From: Bacillota bacterium
Lineage (GTDB): Bacteria > Bacillota > Clostridia > Oscillospirales > Oscillospiraceae
Assembly (NCBI GenBank): GCA_023406225.1
Contig: JAEXWS010000185.1
Coordinates: forward strand, 1 to 14,307
Length of the DNA: 14,307 nt
Direction: 5' to 3'
Both the position numbers and the translations under genes were made by a program. Of the stretch, positions 7,030 through 14,258 are shown one piece after another. The notes under the pieces were generated by a model that ran no database searches, was not told the DNA's origin, and worked only from the letters and a program-made list of their open reading frames with translations. Each line of letters begins with the position of its first letter. Within the stretch, counting starts at the first letter, position 1.

Positions 7030-9111
7030 TCAGTTCCATTTGGCCGCGTCCCGCAGCCGCGCGAGATAGGGGCATGCAAACAGATCCACCTTCCCCTGGA
7101 CGGGGTTCAGGCTCAGCGTCAGCGCGTCGCCGCGGAGCGTCATGTGGAGAAGGCCCCGCTCGCTGAACACGGCCAGAGACAGCGCGGCGCGGAGAAAGCT
7201 CTCGCTGCCGCCGGCCTCCGCGGCCAGTTGGCGCAGGTAGGGAAGCAGGTCCGCCTCGGCCTTCCCCTGGCGCAGGCGGCGCTCCAGCACCACCCAGAAG
7301 GCGGCGAACTGGTCCCGGCCGGCCCCCAGGCGGGCGGCCTCCTGGGCCGTGAGGGGCGCGCCCTCCACCAGGCGGCGCAACAGCTCCAGCGCCTCCGCCT
7401 CGTGGCGGCTGGGGGTCAGGGAGGGGCGGACGTCGATGAGCTGCAATTGCAGCGTGGTGCTGCCCCGGAAGGTGTTGGCCTGAAGGTAAAAGGCCGCGTC
7501 CACCCGGCTGCCCGCCGCCGCGCCGCACTCCTCCGCCGTGACGGAGAAGAAGATGGCGTCGAACCGGCAGGTGCCCTTGGAGAGCCGGAGCTTCAAGTGC
7601 CGCCCCTGGCCCACGGACTGGACCGCGTCCACCGTGGCGCCCAGCAGCGCGAACACGGGGCGGGGATTCCCCGCGCCGTAGGGTTCCAGTTGAGAGAGGT
7701 GCTCCACCTGGTCCAGCGTCACGTCCGATGGACAGGCGATGGCGGCGTCCACCTCCAGGGAGCTCACGGGCAGCTCGCCGCCGGAGGCGGTGCGGACATA
7801 ACGGTTCATCCGGGTGCGGAAGGCGTCGATGTTCCCCTCGGGGATGGTGAAGCCCGCCGCCAGCTCATGGCCGCCGAAGCCGTCCAGCAGGTCCGAGCAG
7901 GACTCCAGGGCGGCGAAGAGGTTGAACCCGCCGTAGGACCGGCAGGAGCCCTTGCCCGTGCCGTCCTTCAGGTGGATCATGAAGCTGGGGCAGGAGTATT
8001 TCTCGCTGAGGCGGGAGGCCACGATGCCCACCACCCCCTGGTGCCACGCCTCGCTGGAGAGGACCAGGGCGCAGCGGTCCTCACTGCGGAGCTTTTCGAT
8101 CTTGCTGGCGGCGTCGGTGCAGATGGCCTGCTCCACCGCCTGCCGCTCCCGGTTCAGATCGCACAGCCTGCGCGCCAGCTCCTCCGCCCGGGCCGGGTCG
8201 TCCGTCTCCAAAAGGTCGGCGGCCAGATCCGCCGCTCCCATGCGCCCCGCCGCGTTGATCCGGGGGGAGAGGACGAAGCCGATCTGGATGGAGGTGACGG
8301 GCTTGCCCAGAAGGCCCGCCTCCTTCAGCAGCGCGTGTACGCCCACGAAATCCGTGTGGGGCAGGGCCTCCAGCCCGCAGTGGACGATGGTGCGGTTTTC
8401 CCCCTCCATGCGCATCACGTCGGCGATGGTGCCGATGGCGGCCAGGGTGCAGTACCGGGCGAACAGGGCGTCCTCCCGGTTCTCGCCCCCCAGGGCCAGC
8501 ACCAGCTTCAGCGCCACGCCCACGCCCGCCAGGTGCTTGAAGGGATAGGGGCAGTCGCTCCGGTGGGGGTCCACCACCGCCGCGGCGGCGGGCAGCGTCT
8601 CCCGGCACTCGTGGTGGTCCGTCACCACCACGTCCATCCCCAGGGAGGCGGCGAACGCCACCTCCTCATTGCCGGTGATGCCGCAATCCACGGTGATCAT
8701 CAGCGTGGCCCCCTGGTCCCGCAGGCCCTGGATGGCCTCCCGGCTGAGGCCGTATCCGTCCTCGATCCGCCGGGGGATATACCGCAGGCACTTCACCCCG
8801 CAGCTTTTCAGATAGTCCATCAGCAGCACCGTGGAGGTGATGCCGTCCACGTCGTAGTCCCCGAAGACCGCCACCGTCTCCCCGTCCGCCATGGCCCGCT
8901 GGATGCGGGATACGGCCTTGTCCATGTCCCGCATCAGCATGGGGGACCAGGAGAGGGACCGCTCCCGCTCCAGGAACTCCGCCGCCTGCTCCGCCGTGGC
9001 GACGCCCCGGGCCGCCAGCACGACGGACAGCAGATAGGGGTACCCGGCGCTGCGCAGGAGGGCAACGTCCCGCTCCGCCGGTTCTCCGATGTTCCACTTT
9101 TTGAATTTCAC
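7030..9111 (-). CDS. recJ: Single-stranded-DNA-specific exonuclease RecJ
   Basis: 5'-3' exonuclease on single-stranded DNA, acting in recombination, mismatch and base-excision repair. 693 residues, within the Firmicutes range including the C-terminal extension. DHH-family motifs: FGDYDVDG at 83-90, VDCG at 141-144, TDHHE at 164-168, an SPRINAAGRMG motif near residue 280, and the DHHA1 motif GFGGHELAAGF with GGH at 413-415. The last roughly 130 residues are the Firmicutes RecJ tail. The start is a GTG at 9111: the frame has no ATG near it, and GGAGGAGGG lies 9 bases upstream. A 13-codon open frame (9146-9108) overlaps this GTG as GTGA. Transcription likely begins at the promoter at 9159-9187. 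The apt gene often found between recJ and relA is absent. Confidence 0.96.
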   Translation of the reverse strand: MKFKKWNIGEPAERDVALLRSAGYPYLLSVVLAARGVATAEQAAEFLERERSLSWSPMLMRDMDKAVSRIQRAMADGETVAVFGDYDVDGITSTVLLMDYLKSCGVKCLRYIPRRIEDGYGLSREAIQGLRDQGATLMITVDCGITGNEEVAFAASLGMDVVVTDHHECRETLPAAAAVVDPHRSDCPYPFKHLAGVGVALKLVLALGGENREDALFARYCTLAAIGTIADVMRMEGENRTIVHCGLEALPHTDFVGVHALLKEAGLLGKPVTSIQIGFVLSPRINAAGRMGAADLAADLLETDDPARAEELARRLCDLNRERQAVEQAICTDAASKIEKLRSEDRCALVLSSEAWHQGVVGIVASRLSEKYSCPSFMIHLKDGTGKGSCRSYGGFNLFAALESCSDLLDGFGGHELAAGFTIPEGNIDAFRTRMNRYVRTASGGELPVSSLEVDAAIACPSDVTLDQVEHLSQLEPYGAGNPRPVFALLGATVDAVQSVGQGRHLKLRLSKGTCRFDAIFFSVTAEECGAAAGSRVDAAFYLQANTFRGSTTLQLQLIDVRPSLTPSRHEAEALELLRRLVEGAPLTAQEAARLGAGRDQFAAFWVVLERRLRQGKAEADLLPYLRQLAAEAGGSESFLRAALSLAVFSERGLLHMTLRGDALTLSLNPVQGKVDLFACPYLARLRDAAKWN

Positions 9112-9158
9112 GGCCGCGTTCCCTCCTCCCGAACATAATACGCCATAATAACTCTACT

Positions 9159-9187
9159 ATTATAGCAGGAGACGGCCCAAACGTAAA
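9159..9187 (-). promoter_or_regulatory. Sigma-A promoter of the recJ-relA cluster
   Basis: On the minus strand, -35 TTTACG (9187-9182), a 17-base spacer and -10 TATAAT (9164-9159), with an extended TGC before the -10. The transcript would start near 9152, about 40 bases before the recJ GTG. This is the only strong promoter I see for the minus-strand cluster. Confidence 0.82.
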
Positions 9188-9204
9188 GGAAAAATCCATC
9201 GGAA

Positions 9205-9243
9205 CCCCGTGAAATGCGGGGGAGATCCCTGTTTCCGACAGGG
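9205..9243. other. Two small hairpins between divergent promoters
   Basis: CCCCG-TGAAATG-CGGGG (9205-9221) and CCCTGT-TTCCG-ACAGGG (9227-9243) sit between the -35 boxes of the recJ promoter (ends 9187) and the SLH-gene promoter (starts 9249). They lie upstream of both start points, so they are not transcribed from either. They could be operator sites for a regulator or chance GC-rich pairing. Confidence 0.4.
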
Positions 9244-9248
9244 TTTGA

Positions 9249-9277
9249 TTGACGAAAGGACCATATTTTGGTACAAT
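9249..9277 (+). promoter_or_regulatory. Sigma-A promoter of the SLH-domain gene
   Basis: -35 TTGACG (9249-9254), 17-base spacer, -10 TACAAT (9272-9277), with extended TGG just before the -10. The start point would be near 9284, leaving a leader of about 37 bases to the ATG at 9321. Confidence 0.85.
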
Positions 9278-9320
9278 GGCACTCGAATTCCATCACAAAA
9301 TCCGCAAAAGGAGTAAAAAT

Positions 9321-10835
9321 ATGATGTTCAAACGGCTGCGGCGCCTGCTCTGCGGCGCGCTGCTCGTCTCTTTGCTGCTGGCCTCCGTGCCCGTTCCGGC
9401 CTCCGCCGCCTTCGCGGACGTGCCCGCCTCCCACTGGGCGGCGGCGTCCATCCAGCGAGCGGTGGAGCTGGGCCTGTTCCAGGGGGAGAGCACCCAGACC
9501 TTCGGCGTGGGCCGCGAGATGACCCGGGCGGCCTTCACCGTGGCGGTGTGCCGCTTTTTCGGCTGGGAGGAGGAGCGCCCCCGGCAAAGCACCTTTTCCG
9601 ACGTGCAGGACCCCTCCGCCTGGTATTACGGCGCGGTGGAGGCGGCTTACGCCCACGGGGCGCTGACCCGGCAGACGGAGTCCTTCCGCCCCGCCGACCC
9701 CATCACCCGGGAGGAGCTGGCGGCCATGCTGGTGCGGGCGCTGGGCTACGGGACCATCGCGGGCCTGGCCCAGGACCTGCCCACGCCCTTCCGGGACGTG
9801 CGCACCAACGCCGGCTATATCTCCATGGCCTATGAGCTGGGCCTGATGGACGGCACGGGAGACGGCGCCTTCTCCCCGGACCGGGCCGCCACCCGGGAGC
9901 AGGCGGCGGTGATCCTCATGCGCCTGTACGACAAGCTCCACCGGGCGGCCCCCGGCCGGGTGGGCATCCTGCCCGCCGGCGCGGCGGAGACGGACCTGAG
10001 CGGCTATGACGCGGTGGCCCTGTCCGGGACCCGGCTGGTCTACAACGGCGCGGTGCTGCTGACCGCCCAGCCGGACGCGGAGACCGCCGGCAGGGCCCAG
10101 GCCGCCATCCGGGCGGCGGGCGCCAAGGCCCTGCTGCACCTCACCGGCGGCGCGAACATTTTCAAGGGAAAGCCCGCCGACACGGCGGCGCTCCTGGCGG
10201 AGGAGGCCGCGGCGGGCGGCTGGGACGGGGTGTTTCTGGATCTGCCCAAGCTGAAATACGAGAGCCGCAGGAGCCTGACGGAGCTGGTGAAGGCCGTGAA
10301 GGCCGCCCTGGGGGACAAGCCTCTGTACGTGGCGGCGGAGGCCCCGGTTTGGACGGGAACGGCCTACGAAGGATATGACTACGCCGCTCTGAGCGCGGCG
10401 GCGGACCGTCTGGTGGTCCGGGTGGCGGCTTACGACGGCCGGGGCGGCGGCTTCCCCACCGCGCCTCTGGAGCCGCTGGAGGAGGTCTATTACGCCCTGG
10501 CAAAGCTTCGGGACGCGGTGCCGGGGGAGAAGCTCTCCCTGCTGGTGACCTCCACCGGGGCGTCCTGGGCGAACGGGCAGCAGGGCGGCCAGGTCTCCGC
10601 CGCCCGCCTGGCGGAGCTGCTGGCCCAAAAGGACACGGCCGTCCATTACGCCGACCGCTACGCCTGCGCGTATCTCACTTACGCCGACAAGGGCCGGGAG
10701 ACGGTGGTGTGGTATCTGGACGGGGCCGCCGCCGCGGAGCGGGCCCGGATGGCGGCCTTCTTCGGGGTGGACCAGGTGTGCCTGAGCGACGCATCCTCCG
10801 TTTCACCGGAGCTGCTGGCGGGTCTGGGCGCATAA
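9321..10835 (+). CDS. Secreted protein with three SLH repeats and a GH18-like barrel lacking the catalytic Glu
   Basis: A 504-residue cell-surface protein. A signal peptide at 1-29 (MMFKRLRRLL, hydrophobic core, then PASAA) is followed by three S-layer homology repeats at about 31-80 (FADVPASHWA...), 92-141 (FSDVQDPSAWY...) and 157-204 (FRDV...), which should anchor it to the cell-wall polymer. Residues about 213-504 resemble the GH18 barrel of YaaH/SleL-type spore-cortex and chitinase-like proteins. Similar segments are GYDYAALSAAADRLVVRVAAYD at 351-372, then VPGEKLSLLV, and VVWYLD near 462-467. The GH18 signature region reads DGVFLDLP at 302-309, with Phe where Asp/Asn is expected and Pro where the catalytic Glu is expected, so hydrolysis by the usual mechanism is unlikely. 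The frame extends upstream to 9249, but ATG 9321 has AGGAG 7 bases before it and begins the signal peptide. SLH call firm, GH18 assignment by pattern. Confidence 0.9.
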   Translation: MMFKRLRRLLCGALLVSLLLASVPVPASAAFADVPASHWAAASIQRAVELGLFQGESTQTFGVGREMTRAAFTVAVCRFFGWEEERPRQSTFSDVQDPSAWYYGAVEAAYAHGALTRQTESFRPADPITREELAAMLVRALGYGTIAGLAQDLPTPFRDVRTNAGYISMAYELGLMDGTGDGAFSPDRAATREQAAVILMRLYDKLHRAAPGRVGILPAGAAETDLSGYDAVALSGTRLVYNGAVLLTAQPDAETAGRAQAAIRAAGAKALLHLTGGANIFKGKPADTAALLAEEAAAGGWDGVFLDLPKLKYESRRSLTELVKAVKAALGDKPLYVAAEAPVWTGTAYEGYDYAALSAAADRLVVRVAAYDGRGGGFPTAPLEPLEEVYYALAKLRDAVPGEKLSLLVTSTGASWANGQQGGQVSAARLAELLAQKDTAVHYADRYACAYLTYADKGRETVVWYLDGAAAAERARMAAFFGVDQVCLSDASSVSPELLAGLGA

Positions 10836-10840
10836 AAAAC

Positions 10841-10866
10841 CAGGGCGCCGCGTCGGCGGCGCCCTG
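10841..10866 (-). terminator. Hairpin terminator, second for the minus-strand P-loop gene
   Basis: Perfect 10-bp stem CAGGGCGCCG / CGGCGCCCTG with a 6-base loop. On the minus strand it is followed by GTTTTTT (10840-10834), overlapping the stop codon of the convergent SLH gene. It would stop read-through past the first terminator. Confidence 0.75.
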
Positions 10867-10881
10867 TTCGTCGGCGGCAAA

Positions 10882-10912
10882 AAAAGCGGAAGGGCAACGC
10901 CCTTCCGCTTTT
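10882..10912. terminator. Bidirectional intrinsic terminator between convergent genes
   Basis: 14-bp perfect stem AAAAGCGGAAGGGC / GCCCTTCCGCTTTT with loop AAC. On the minus strand it continues into a run of seven T (10885-10879), right after the P-loop gene stop at 10917. On the plus strand the right arm ends in TTTT, so it can also end the SLH-gene transcript. Confidence 0.9.
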
Positions 10913-10916
10913 GCTC

Positions 10917-11327
10917 TTACAGGAACTTCTGCATGCCGTCGGTGGCGGCGGAGGTGTCCGCGCTGATGGTGACGGTGAATTTGATGCTGTTCTTCTCGCC
11001 GAACACGTCCAGCCAATTCAGGAACTCCTCAGTGTCCTTGCCCACATCCTCGCCGATGGTCTTGCAGAGGTTGTCGATGAACACGTGGGAGATGTCGTAG
11101 TTGCCCGCGTACAGGCCGCTGATGAACCCGCGGAACAGGTCGTAGCTGTCCAGCTTATATTCCTGCGCGTCGATGAGACGGATATGGTAGTGGATATCAT
11201 AGGTCATATTGCGGTTAGCCTCGATGCAGACCACGTTGCCGGGCTCGTCCTTCGCCGCGTTGTTGATCAGTTCGATGAGCTGCTTGGTCTTTCCGGAGCC
11301 TTTCACGCCCATAATAAGTCTGACCAT
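10917..11327 (-). CDS. Small P-loop NTP-binding protein, function unknown
   Basis: A 136-residue soluble protein with Walker A GVKGSGKTK at residues 7-15 and a Walker B-like strand HVFID at 81-85. It ends in a short beta segment FTVTISAD and a tail DGMQKFL. There is no signal peptide or membrane segment. I recognise the overall pattern as a small protein widespread in Clostridia, often mislabelled as PilT or twitching motility; that label is not supported because the PilT-specific boxes are missing and it is far too short. The core resembles a minimal thymidine-kinase/RecA-like P-loop fold, but no substrate motif is seen. The ATG at 11327 has AGGAGTGA upstream. It is a single-gene unit with its own promoter and two downstream terminators. 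Its wording of codons appears less GC-rich than the neighbours'. Confidence 0.88.
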   Translation of the reverse strand: MVRLIMGVKGSGKTKQLIELINNAAKDEPGNVVCIEANRNMTYDIHYHIRLIDAQEYKLDSYDLFRGFISGLYAGNYDISHVFIDNLCKTIGEDVGKDTEEFLNWLDVFGEKNSIKFTVTISADTSAATDGMQKFL

Positions 11328-11385
11328 AGTAAATCACTCCTGTTTCTTAAAGTCGCCGGGGATCGGGTGCTGATTAAGTAAGTTA

Positions 11386-11414
11386 AGTCTAACATAGAAC
11401 GCCGTAAAAAACAA
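11386..11414 (-). promoter_or_regulatory. Likely promoter of the P-loop gene
   Basis: Minus strand -35 TTGTTT (11414-11409), 17 bases, -10 TAGACT (11391-11386) preceded by TGT as an extended -10. An overlapping alternative is TTGCAT (11419-11414), 17 bases, TATGTT (11396-11391). Either gives a leader of about 50-57 bases. The first is preferred because the other promoters here also carry the TGN element. Confidence 0.5.
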
Positions 11415-11467
11415 TGCAAAAAAGCAAATTCAATCTTTGTTCACAATGGCAGTTGACATCTCCGCGC

Positions 11468-11528
11468 GGCCCCGCCGCGGAAGGGACCCCCTGTCCATCC
11501 GCTCCGGCCGGACAGACCCGGCGGGGCC
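11468..11528. repeat. GC-rich nested inverted repeat in the pgi / P-loop gap
   Basis: Outer arms GGCCCCGCCG (11468-11477) and CGGCGGGGCC (11519-11528) pair perfectly over 10 bp. Inside, CTGTCC (11491-11496) pairs with GGACAG (11510-11515), and TCCGGCCGGA (11503-11512) is itself palindromic. It lies between the pgi terminator and the P-loop gene promoter and contains no gene that I can support. Confidence 0.6.
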
Positions 11529-11552
11529 TTGTCCCGCTCGTCCGGGCGGCGG

Positions 11553-11582
11553 AAAAAGCGGCGTTTTTCGACGCCGCTTTTT
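11553..11582 (-). terminator. Intrinsic terminator of pgi
   Basis: Perfect 12-bp stem AAAAAGCGGCGT / ACGCCGCTTTTT with a 6-base loop, starting 2 bases after the pgi stop codon. On the minus strand the right arm ends in five T. The symmetric A and T tracts mean that it could also stop plus-strand transcripts. Confidence 0.88.
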
Positions 11583-11584
11583 CA

Positions 11585-12919
11585 TCATTTGCCCAGCTTT
11601 GCCTCCAGCTCGGCCTTCCGCGCCTCGTAGCCGGGCTTGCCCAGGAGGGCGAACATGTTTTTCTTATACGCCTCCACGCCGGGCTGGTCGAAGGGATTCA
11701 CGTCCAGCAGGTATCCGGACAGGCCGCAGGCATACTCAAAGAAGTAGATCAGCGCGCCCAGGCTCTCCGCCGAGCGGCTCCCGGCGTCCACGATGATGTT
11801 GGGCACGCCGCCCTCGGTGTGGGCCAGGAGGGTGCCCTCCATGGCCCGGTCCCGGATGAAGTCCATGGACTCCCCGGCCAGGAAATTCAGCCCGTCGCCG
11901 TCCTGGTCGTCGGCGGGGACGGCCAGCTGCCGTCCGGAGGGGCCCAGGCGCACCACGGTCTCGAACATGAGCCGCTTGCCCTGCTGGATGTACTGGCCCA
12001 TGGAGTGCAGGTCCGCCGTGAACTCCACGCTGGCGGGGAAGAGGCCCTTGTCGTCCTTGCCCTCGCTCTCGCCGAAAAGCTGCTTCCACCACTCCGCCAT
12101 GAACCGGAAGGCCGGGTCGTAGCAGGCCAGCAGCTCCACGGACCGGCCCGAGCGGTACAGCTCATACCGGATGGCGGCGTACCGCCAGGCGGGGCAGTCG
12201 AAGGAGGGGGTCTCGCAGCAGGCCATCATGGCCTCCGCCCCCGCCATCAGGGCGCGGATATCCACACCGGCGACGGCGATGGGCAAAAGACCCACGGCGG
12301 TCAGCACGCTGTACCGCCCGCCCACGTCGTCGGGGACCACGAAAGTCTCCCACCCCTCGGCGTCCGCCAGGGATTTCAGCGCGCCCCGGGCCTTGTCGGT
12401 GGTGGCGTAGATGCGCTTTCTGGCCCCCTCCCTGCCGTACCGCGCCTCCAGGGCCGCCCGGAAAAAGCGGAAGGCCACGGCGGGCTCGGTGGTGGTGCCG
12501 GATTTGGAGATGACGTTCACGGAGAAGTCCACGTCCGCCACCAGGTCCAAAACCTCCTGGATGGCGTCGGCGGAGAGGCCGTTGCCCATAAAATAGACGT
12601 TGGGGGTCTCTTTCTTCTTCAGGTTGTAATTGGGCGAGCACAGGCAGTCGATCACGCCCCGGGCGCCCAGATAGGACCCGCCGATGCCGATGACCACCAG
12701 CGCCTTGGAATCCGCCTGGATGCGCCCGGCCGCCGCCTGGATGCGGTCAAATTCCGCCCGGTCGTAGTCCCGGGGCAGACGGACCCAGCCGGTGAACGCG
12801 CCGCCCGCGCCGGAGCCGGTCTGGAGCTTTTCGTGGGCGCGCTTCAGCCGGGGCGCCAAAGCGTCCTCATAGGGCAGGGGCAAAAAGGTGTGCATCTGAA
12901 ACAGCTTGACATCCAGCAT
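11585..12919 (-). CDS. pgi: Glucose-6-phosphate isomerase
   Basis: Interconverts glucose-6-phosphate and fructose-6-phosphate in glycolysis and gluconeogenesis, in the cytoplasm. 444 residues from the chosen start, the size of the short Firmicutes PGI. Sugar-phosphate binding motifs are GIGGSYLGA at 78-86 and SKSGTTTE at 138-145. The catalytic glutamate is probably Glu284 in LFGESEGK; His305 is in DLHSMGQY. The C-terminal motif QPGVEAYKKNMF at 412-423 supplies the catalytic lysine. The frame opens at 13006, but the ATG at 12919 is preferred: it has GAGAGG upstream and starts with the family's usual N-terminus, and the promoter's -10 (12983-12978) lies inside the longer frame, which rules that longer start out. 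It is a single-gene unit with its own promoter and terminator. Confidence 0.96.
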   Translation of the reverse strand: MLDVKLFQMHTFLPLPYEDALAPRLKRAHEKLQTGSGAGGAFTGWVRLPRDYDRAEFDRIQAAAGRIQADSKALVVIGIGGSYLGARGVIDCLCSPNYNLKKKETPNVYFMGNGLSADAIQEVLDLVADVDFSVNVISKSGTTTEPAVAFRFFRAALEARYGREGARKRIYATTDKARGALKSLADAEGWETFVVPDDVGGRYSVLTAVGLLPIAVAGVDIRALMAGAEAMMACCETPSFDCPAWRYAAIRYELYRSGRSVELLACYDPAFRFMAEWWKQLFGESEGKDDKGLFPASVEFTADLHSMGQYIQQGKRLMFETVVRLGPSGRQLAVPADDQDGDGLNFLAGESMDFIRDRAMEGTLLAHTEGGVPNIIVDAGSRSAESLGALIYFFEYACGLSGYLLDVNPFDQPGVEAYKKNMFALLGKPGYEARKAELEAKLGK

Positions 12920-12977
12920 GGAAACAGGTCCTCTCTTTCGTATTGGCCCCAGGGCCGGGCAATGTATGCTTGAGGTG

Positions 12978-13006
12978 ATTATAGCATCTTCCCGTGACGC
13001 ATACAA
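12978..13006 (-). promoter_or_regulatory. Sigma-A promoter of pgi
   Basis: Minus strand -35 TTGTAT (13006-13001), 17-base spacer, -10 TATAAT (12983-12978) with extended TGC. The start would be near 12971, giving a leader of about 52 bases. It lies just 26 bases after the carboxypeptidase stop; no terminator is visible between, so some read-through is possible. Confidence 0.85.
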
Positions 13007-13031
13007 GAGAAACCCGCCGGAAACCGCCGCC

Positions 13032-14153
13032 TCACTCCGACAAAAAGGCCGTCCGCAGCAGCCGCGCCAGCATCTGCCCGAAGGTGATCCGGGGGACCTC
13101 CTCCCCCGCCAGGATGGGCAGTTCCGCCACCACCTCCTCCCCGGAGGTGACGGTGAGGGTGCCCAGCCGGTCGCCCCGGGCCACCGGCGCGGCCATGGAT
13201 GCCTCCAGCGTCACGGACTGCCGCAGGTCCCCGGCCCGGGCCTTTTCCAGCAGCAGCGCGCCCCCGTCGCCCAGCACCGGCTGGACGGTGGCCTGGGTCC
13301 CCAATTTCACGGGCACCGGGGGAAGCGGCGTCTCCGGCGTGATCTTTTTCAGCGTGTAGGTGGAAAAGCCGTAGCTGAGGAGGCTCTTGGCGTCCTCGAA
13401 CCGCTGGGCGGAGGTGGCGTCCTTCATGATGACGGCGATCAGCTCCATGCCGTCCCGCTCCGCCGTGCCGGAGAGGCAGTACAGCGCCGAGTCCGTGGAG
13501 CCGGTCTTGAGGCCGGTGGCCCCGTCGAAAAAGCGGATGAGCTTGTTGGTGTTCACCAGCTCCGACGCGCCGTTTCGCAGGGAGTCCATCCAGATGGTGG
13601 TGTATTGGCGGATGTCCGGGTGGTTCAGGATGAGTTCCCGGCTCATAAGGGCGATGTCGTGGGCGGAGGTGACGTGGCCCTCCGCCGGGAGGCCGGTGGC
13701 GTTTTTAAACGTGGTGTCGTTCATGCCCAGCTCTTTGGCCCGGGCGTTCATCCGCTCCACGAAAGCGTCCTCGCTGCCTGCAAGATGCTCGCCCAGGGCC
13801 ACGGCGCAGTCGTTGGCGGACACCACGCACACGGCCTTGAGCATGTCGCCCACGGTCATCTGCTCGTTTTCCTTCAGCCAGATCTGGCTCCCGCCCATGG
13901 AGCAGGCGTGGGCGGAGGCGGTAACCACGGTGTCGTAGCTCAGCTGGCCGGAGTCCACGGCCTCCATGGTCAGCAGGATGGTCATGACCTTGGTGACGCT
14001 GGCGGGCTCCAGCTTGGCGTGCTCGTCCTTGGCGAAGAGGATTTCGCCCGTCTCCTTCTCCATCAGCAACGCCGACGGCGCGGCCACCTCCAATGCCCGG
14101 GCGCCGGAGCCCAGCATCAGCACGGCGCATAGCAGTGCGATCAGTTTTTTCAT
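13032..14153 (-). CDS. D-alanyl-D-alanine carboxypeptidase, PBP5/DacF type
   Basis: A low-molecular-weight penicillin-binding protein that trims the terminal D-Ala from peptidoglycan stem peptides outside the membrane. 373 residues. A signal peptide covers 1-20 (MKKLIALLCAVLMLGSGARA). The three active-site motifs of the S11 family are all present: SVTK at 52-55 with the nucleophilic Ser52, SAN at 112-114, and KTG at 216-218. Residues about 270-350 form the C-terminal beta domain of PBP5. The final ITFGQMLARLLRTAFLSE is a likely amphipathic membrane-anchor helix. The frame extends to 14204, but ATG 14153 has AGGGGG upstream and starts the signal peptide. In Bacillus the DacF paralogue works in spore formation; whether this one does is not shown. 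Upstream lies the divergent tRNA-Gly, and I see no firm promoter of its own. Confidence 0.94.
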   Translation of the reverse strand: MKKLIALLCAVLMLGSGARALEVAAPSALLMEKETGEILFAKDEHAKLEPASVTKVMTILLTMEAVDSGQLSYDTVVTASAHACSMGGSQIWLKENEQMTVGDMLKAVCVVSANDCAVALGEHLAGSEDAFVERMNARAKELGMNDTTFKNATGLPAEGHVTSAHDIALMSRELILNHPDIRQYTTIWMDSLRNGASELVNTNKLIRFFDGATGLKTGSTDSALYCLSGTAERDGMELIAVIMKDATSAQRFEDAKSLLSYGFSTYTLKKITPETPLPPVPVKLGTQATVQPVLGDGGALLLEKARAGDLRQSVTLEASMAAPVARGDRLGTLTVTSGEEVVAELPILAGEEVPRITFGQMLARLLRTAFLSE

Positions 14154-14229
14154 GGTGATCCCCCTTTGCATCGTTGGTAGAATCCTATGAGGCCGGCGGG
14201 ACATTCATGACGGGCTGTTTATTTTGTAG

Positions 14230-14258
14230 TTGCAAAATGAAAAAAGCTCTGGTATAAT
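14230..14258 (+). promoter_or_regulatory. Promoter of tRNA-Gly
   Basis: -35 TTGCAA (14230-14235), 17-base spacer, -10 TATAAT (14253-14258) with extended TGG. The start is expected near 14265, about 7 bases before the mature tRNA. GGTATAATACC is a near-palindrome, so the same bases offer a TATTAT on the minus strand. Confidence 0.85.

Noticed and set aside
7144..9138. 664-codon plus-strand open frame antisense to recJ
   Set aside because: Same shadow pattern; composition is unlike a folded protein and RecJ motifs on the other strand are intact.
9108..10646. 512-codon minus-strand open frame opposite the SLH gene
   Set aside because: Shadow of the SLH coding frame; the stated initial residues are spread over the antisense of a signal peptide and promoter region.
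10917..11327. PilT / twitching motility ATPase
   Set aside because: Only 136 residues, lacking the Asp/His boxes and hexameric ATPase domains of PilT; Walker A alone is not enough.
11453..11458. Promoter built on the perfect TTGACA
   Set aside because: The expected -10 position (about 11476-11481) is GC-rich with no TATAAT-like hexamer.
11414..12973. 519-codon plus-strand open frame antisense to pgi
   Set aside because: Shadow of pgi; no ribosome-binding site, no domain, and it reads through the pgi terminator.
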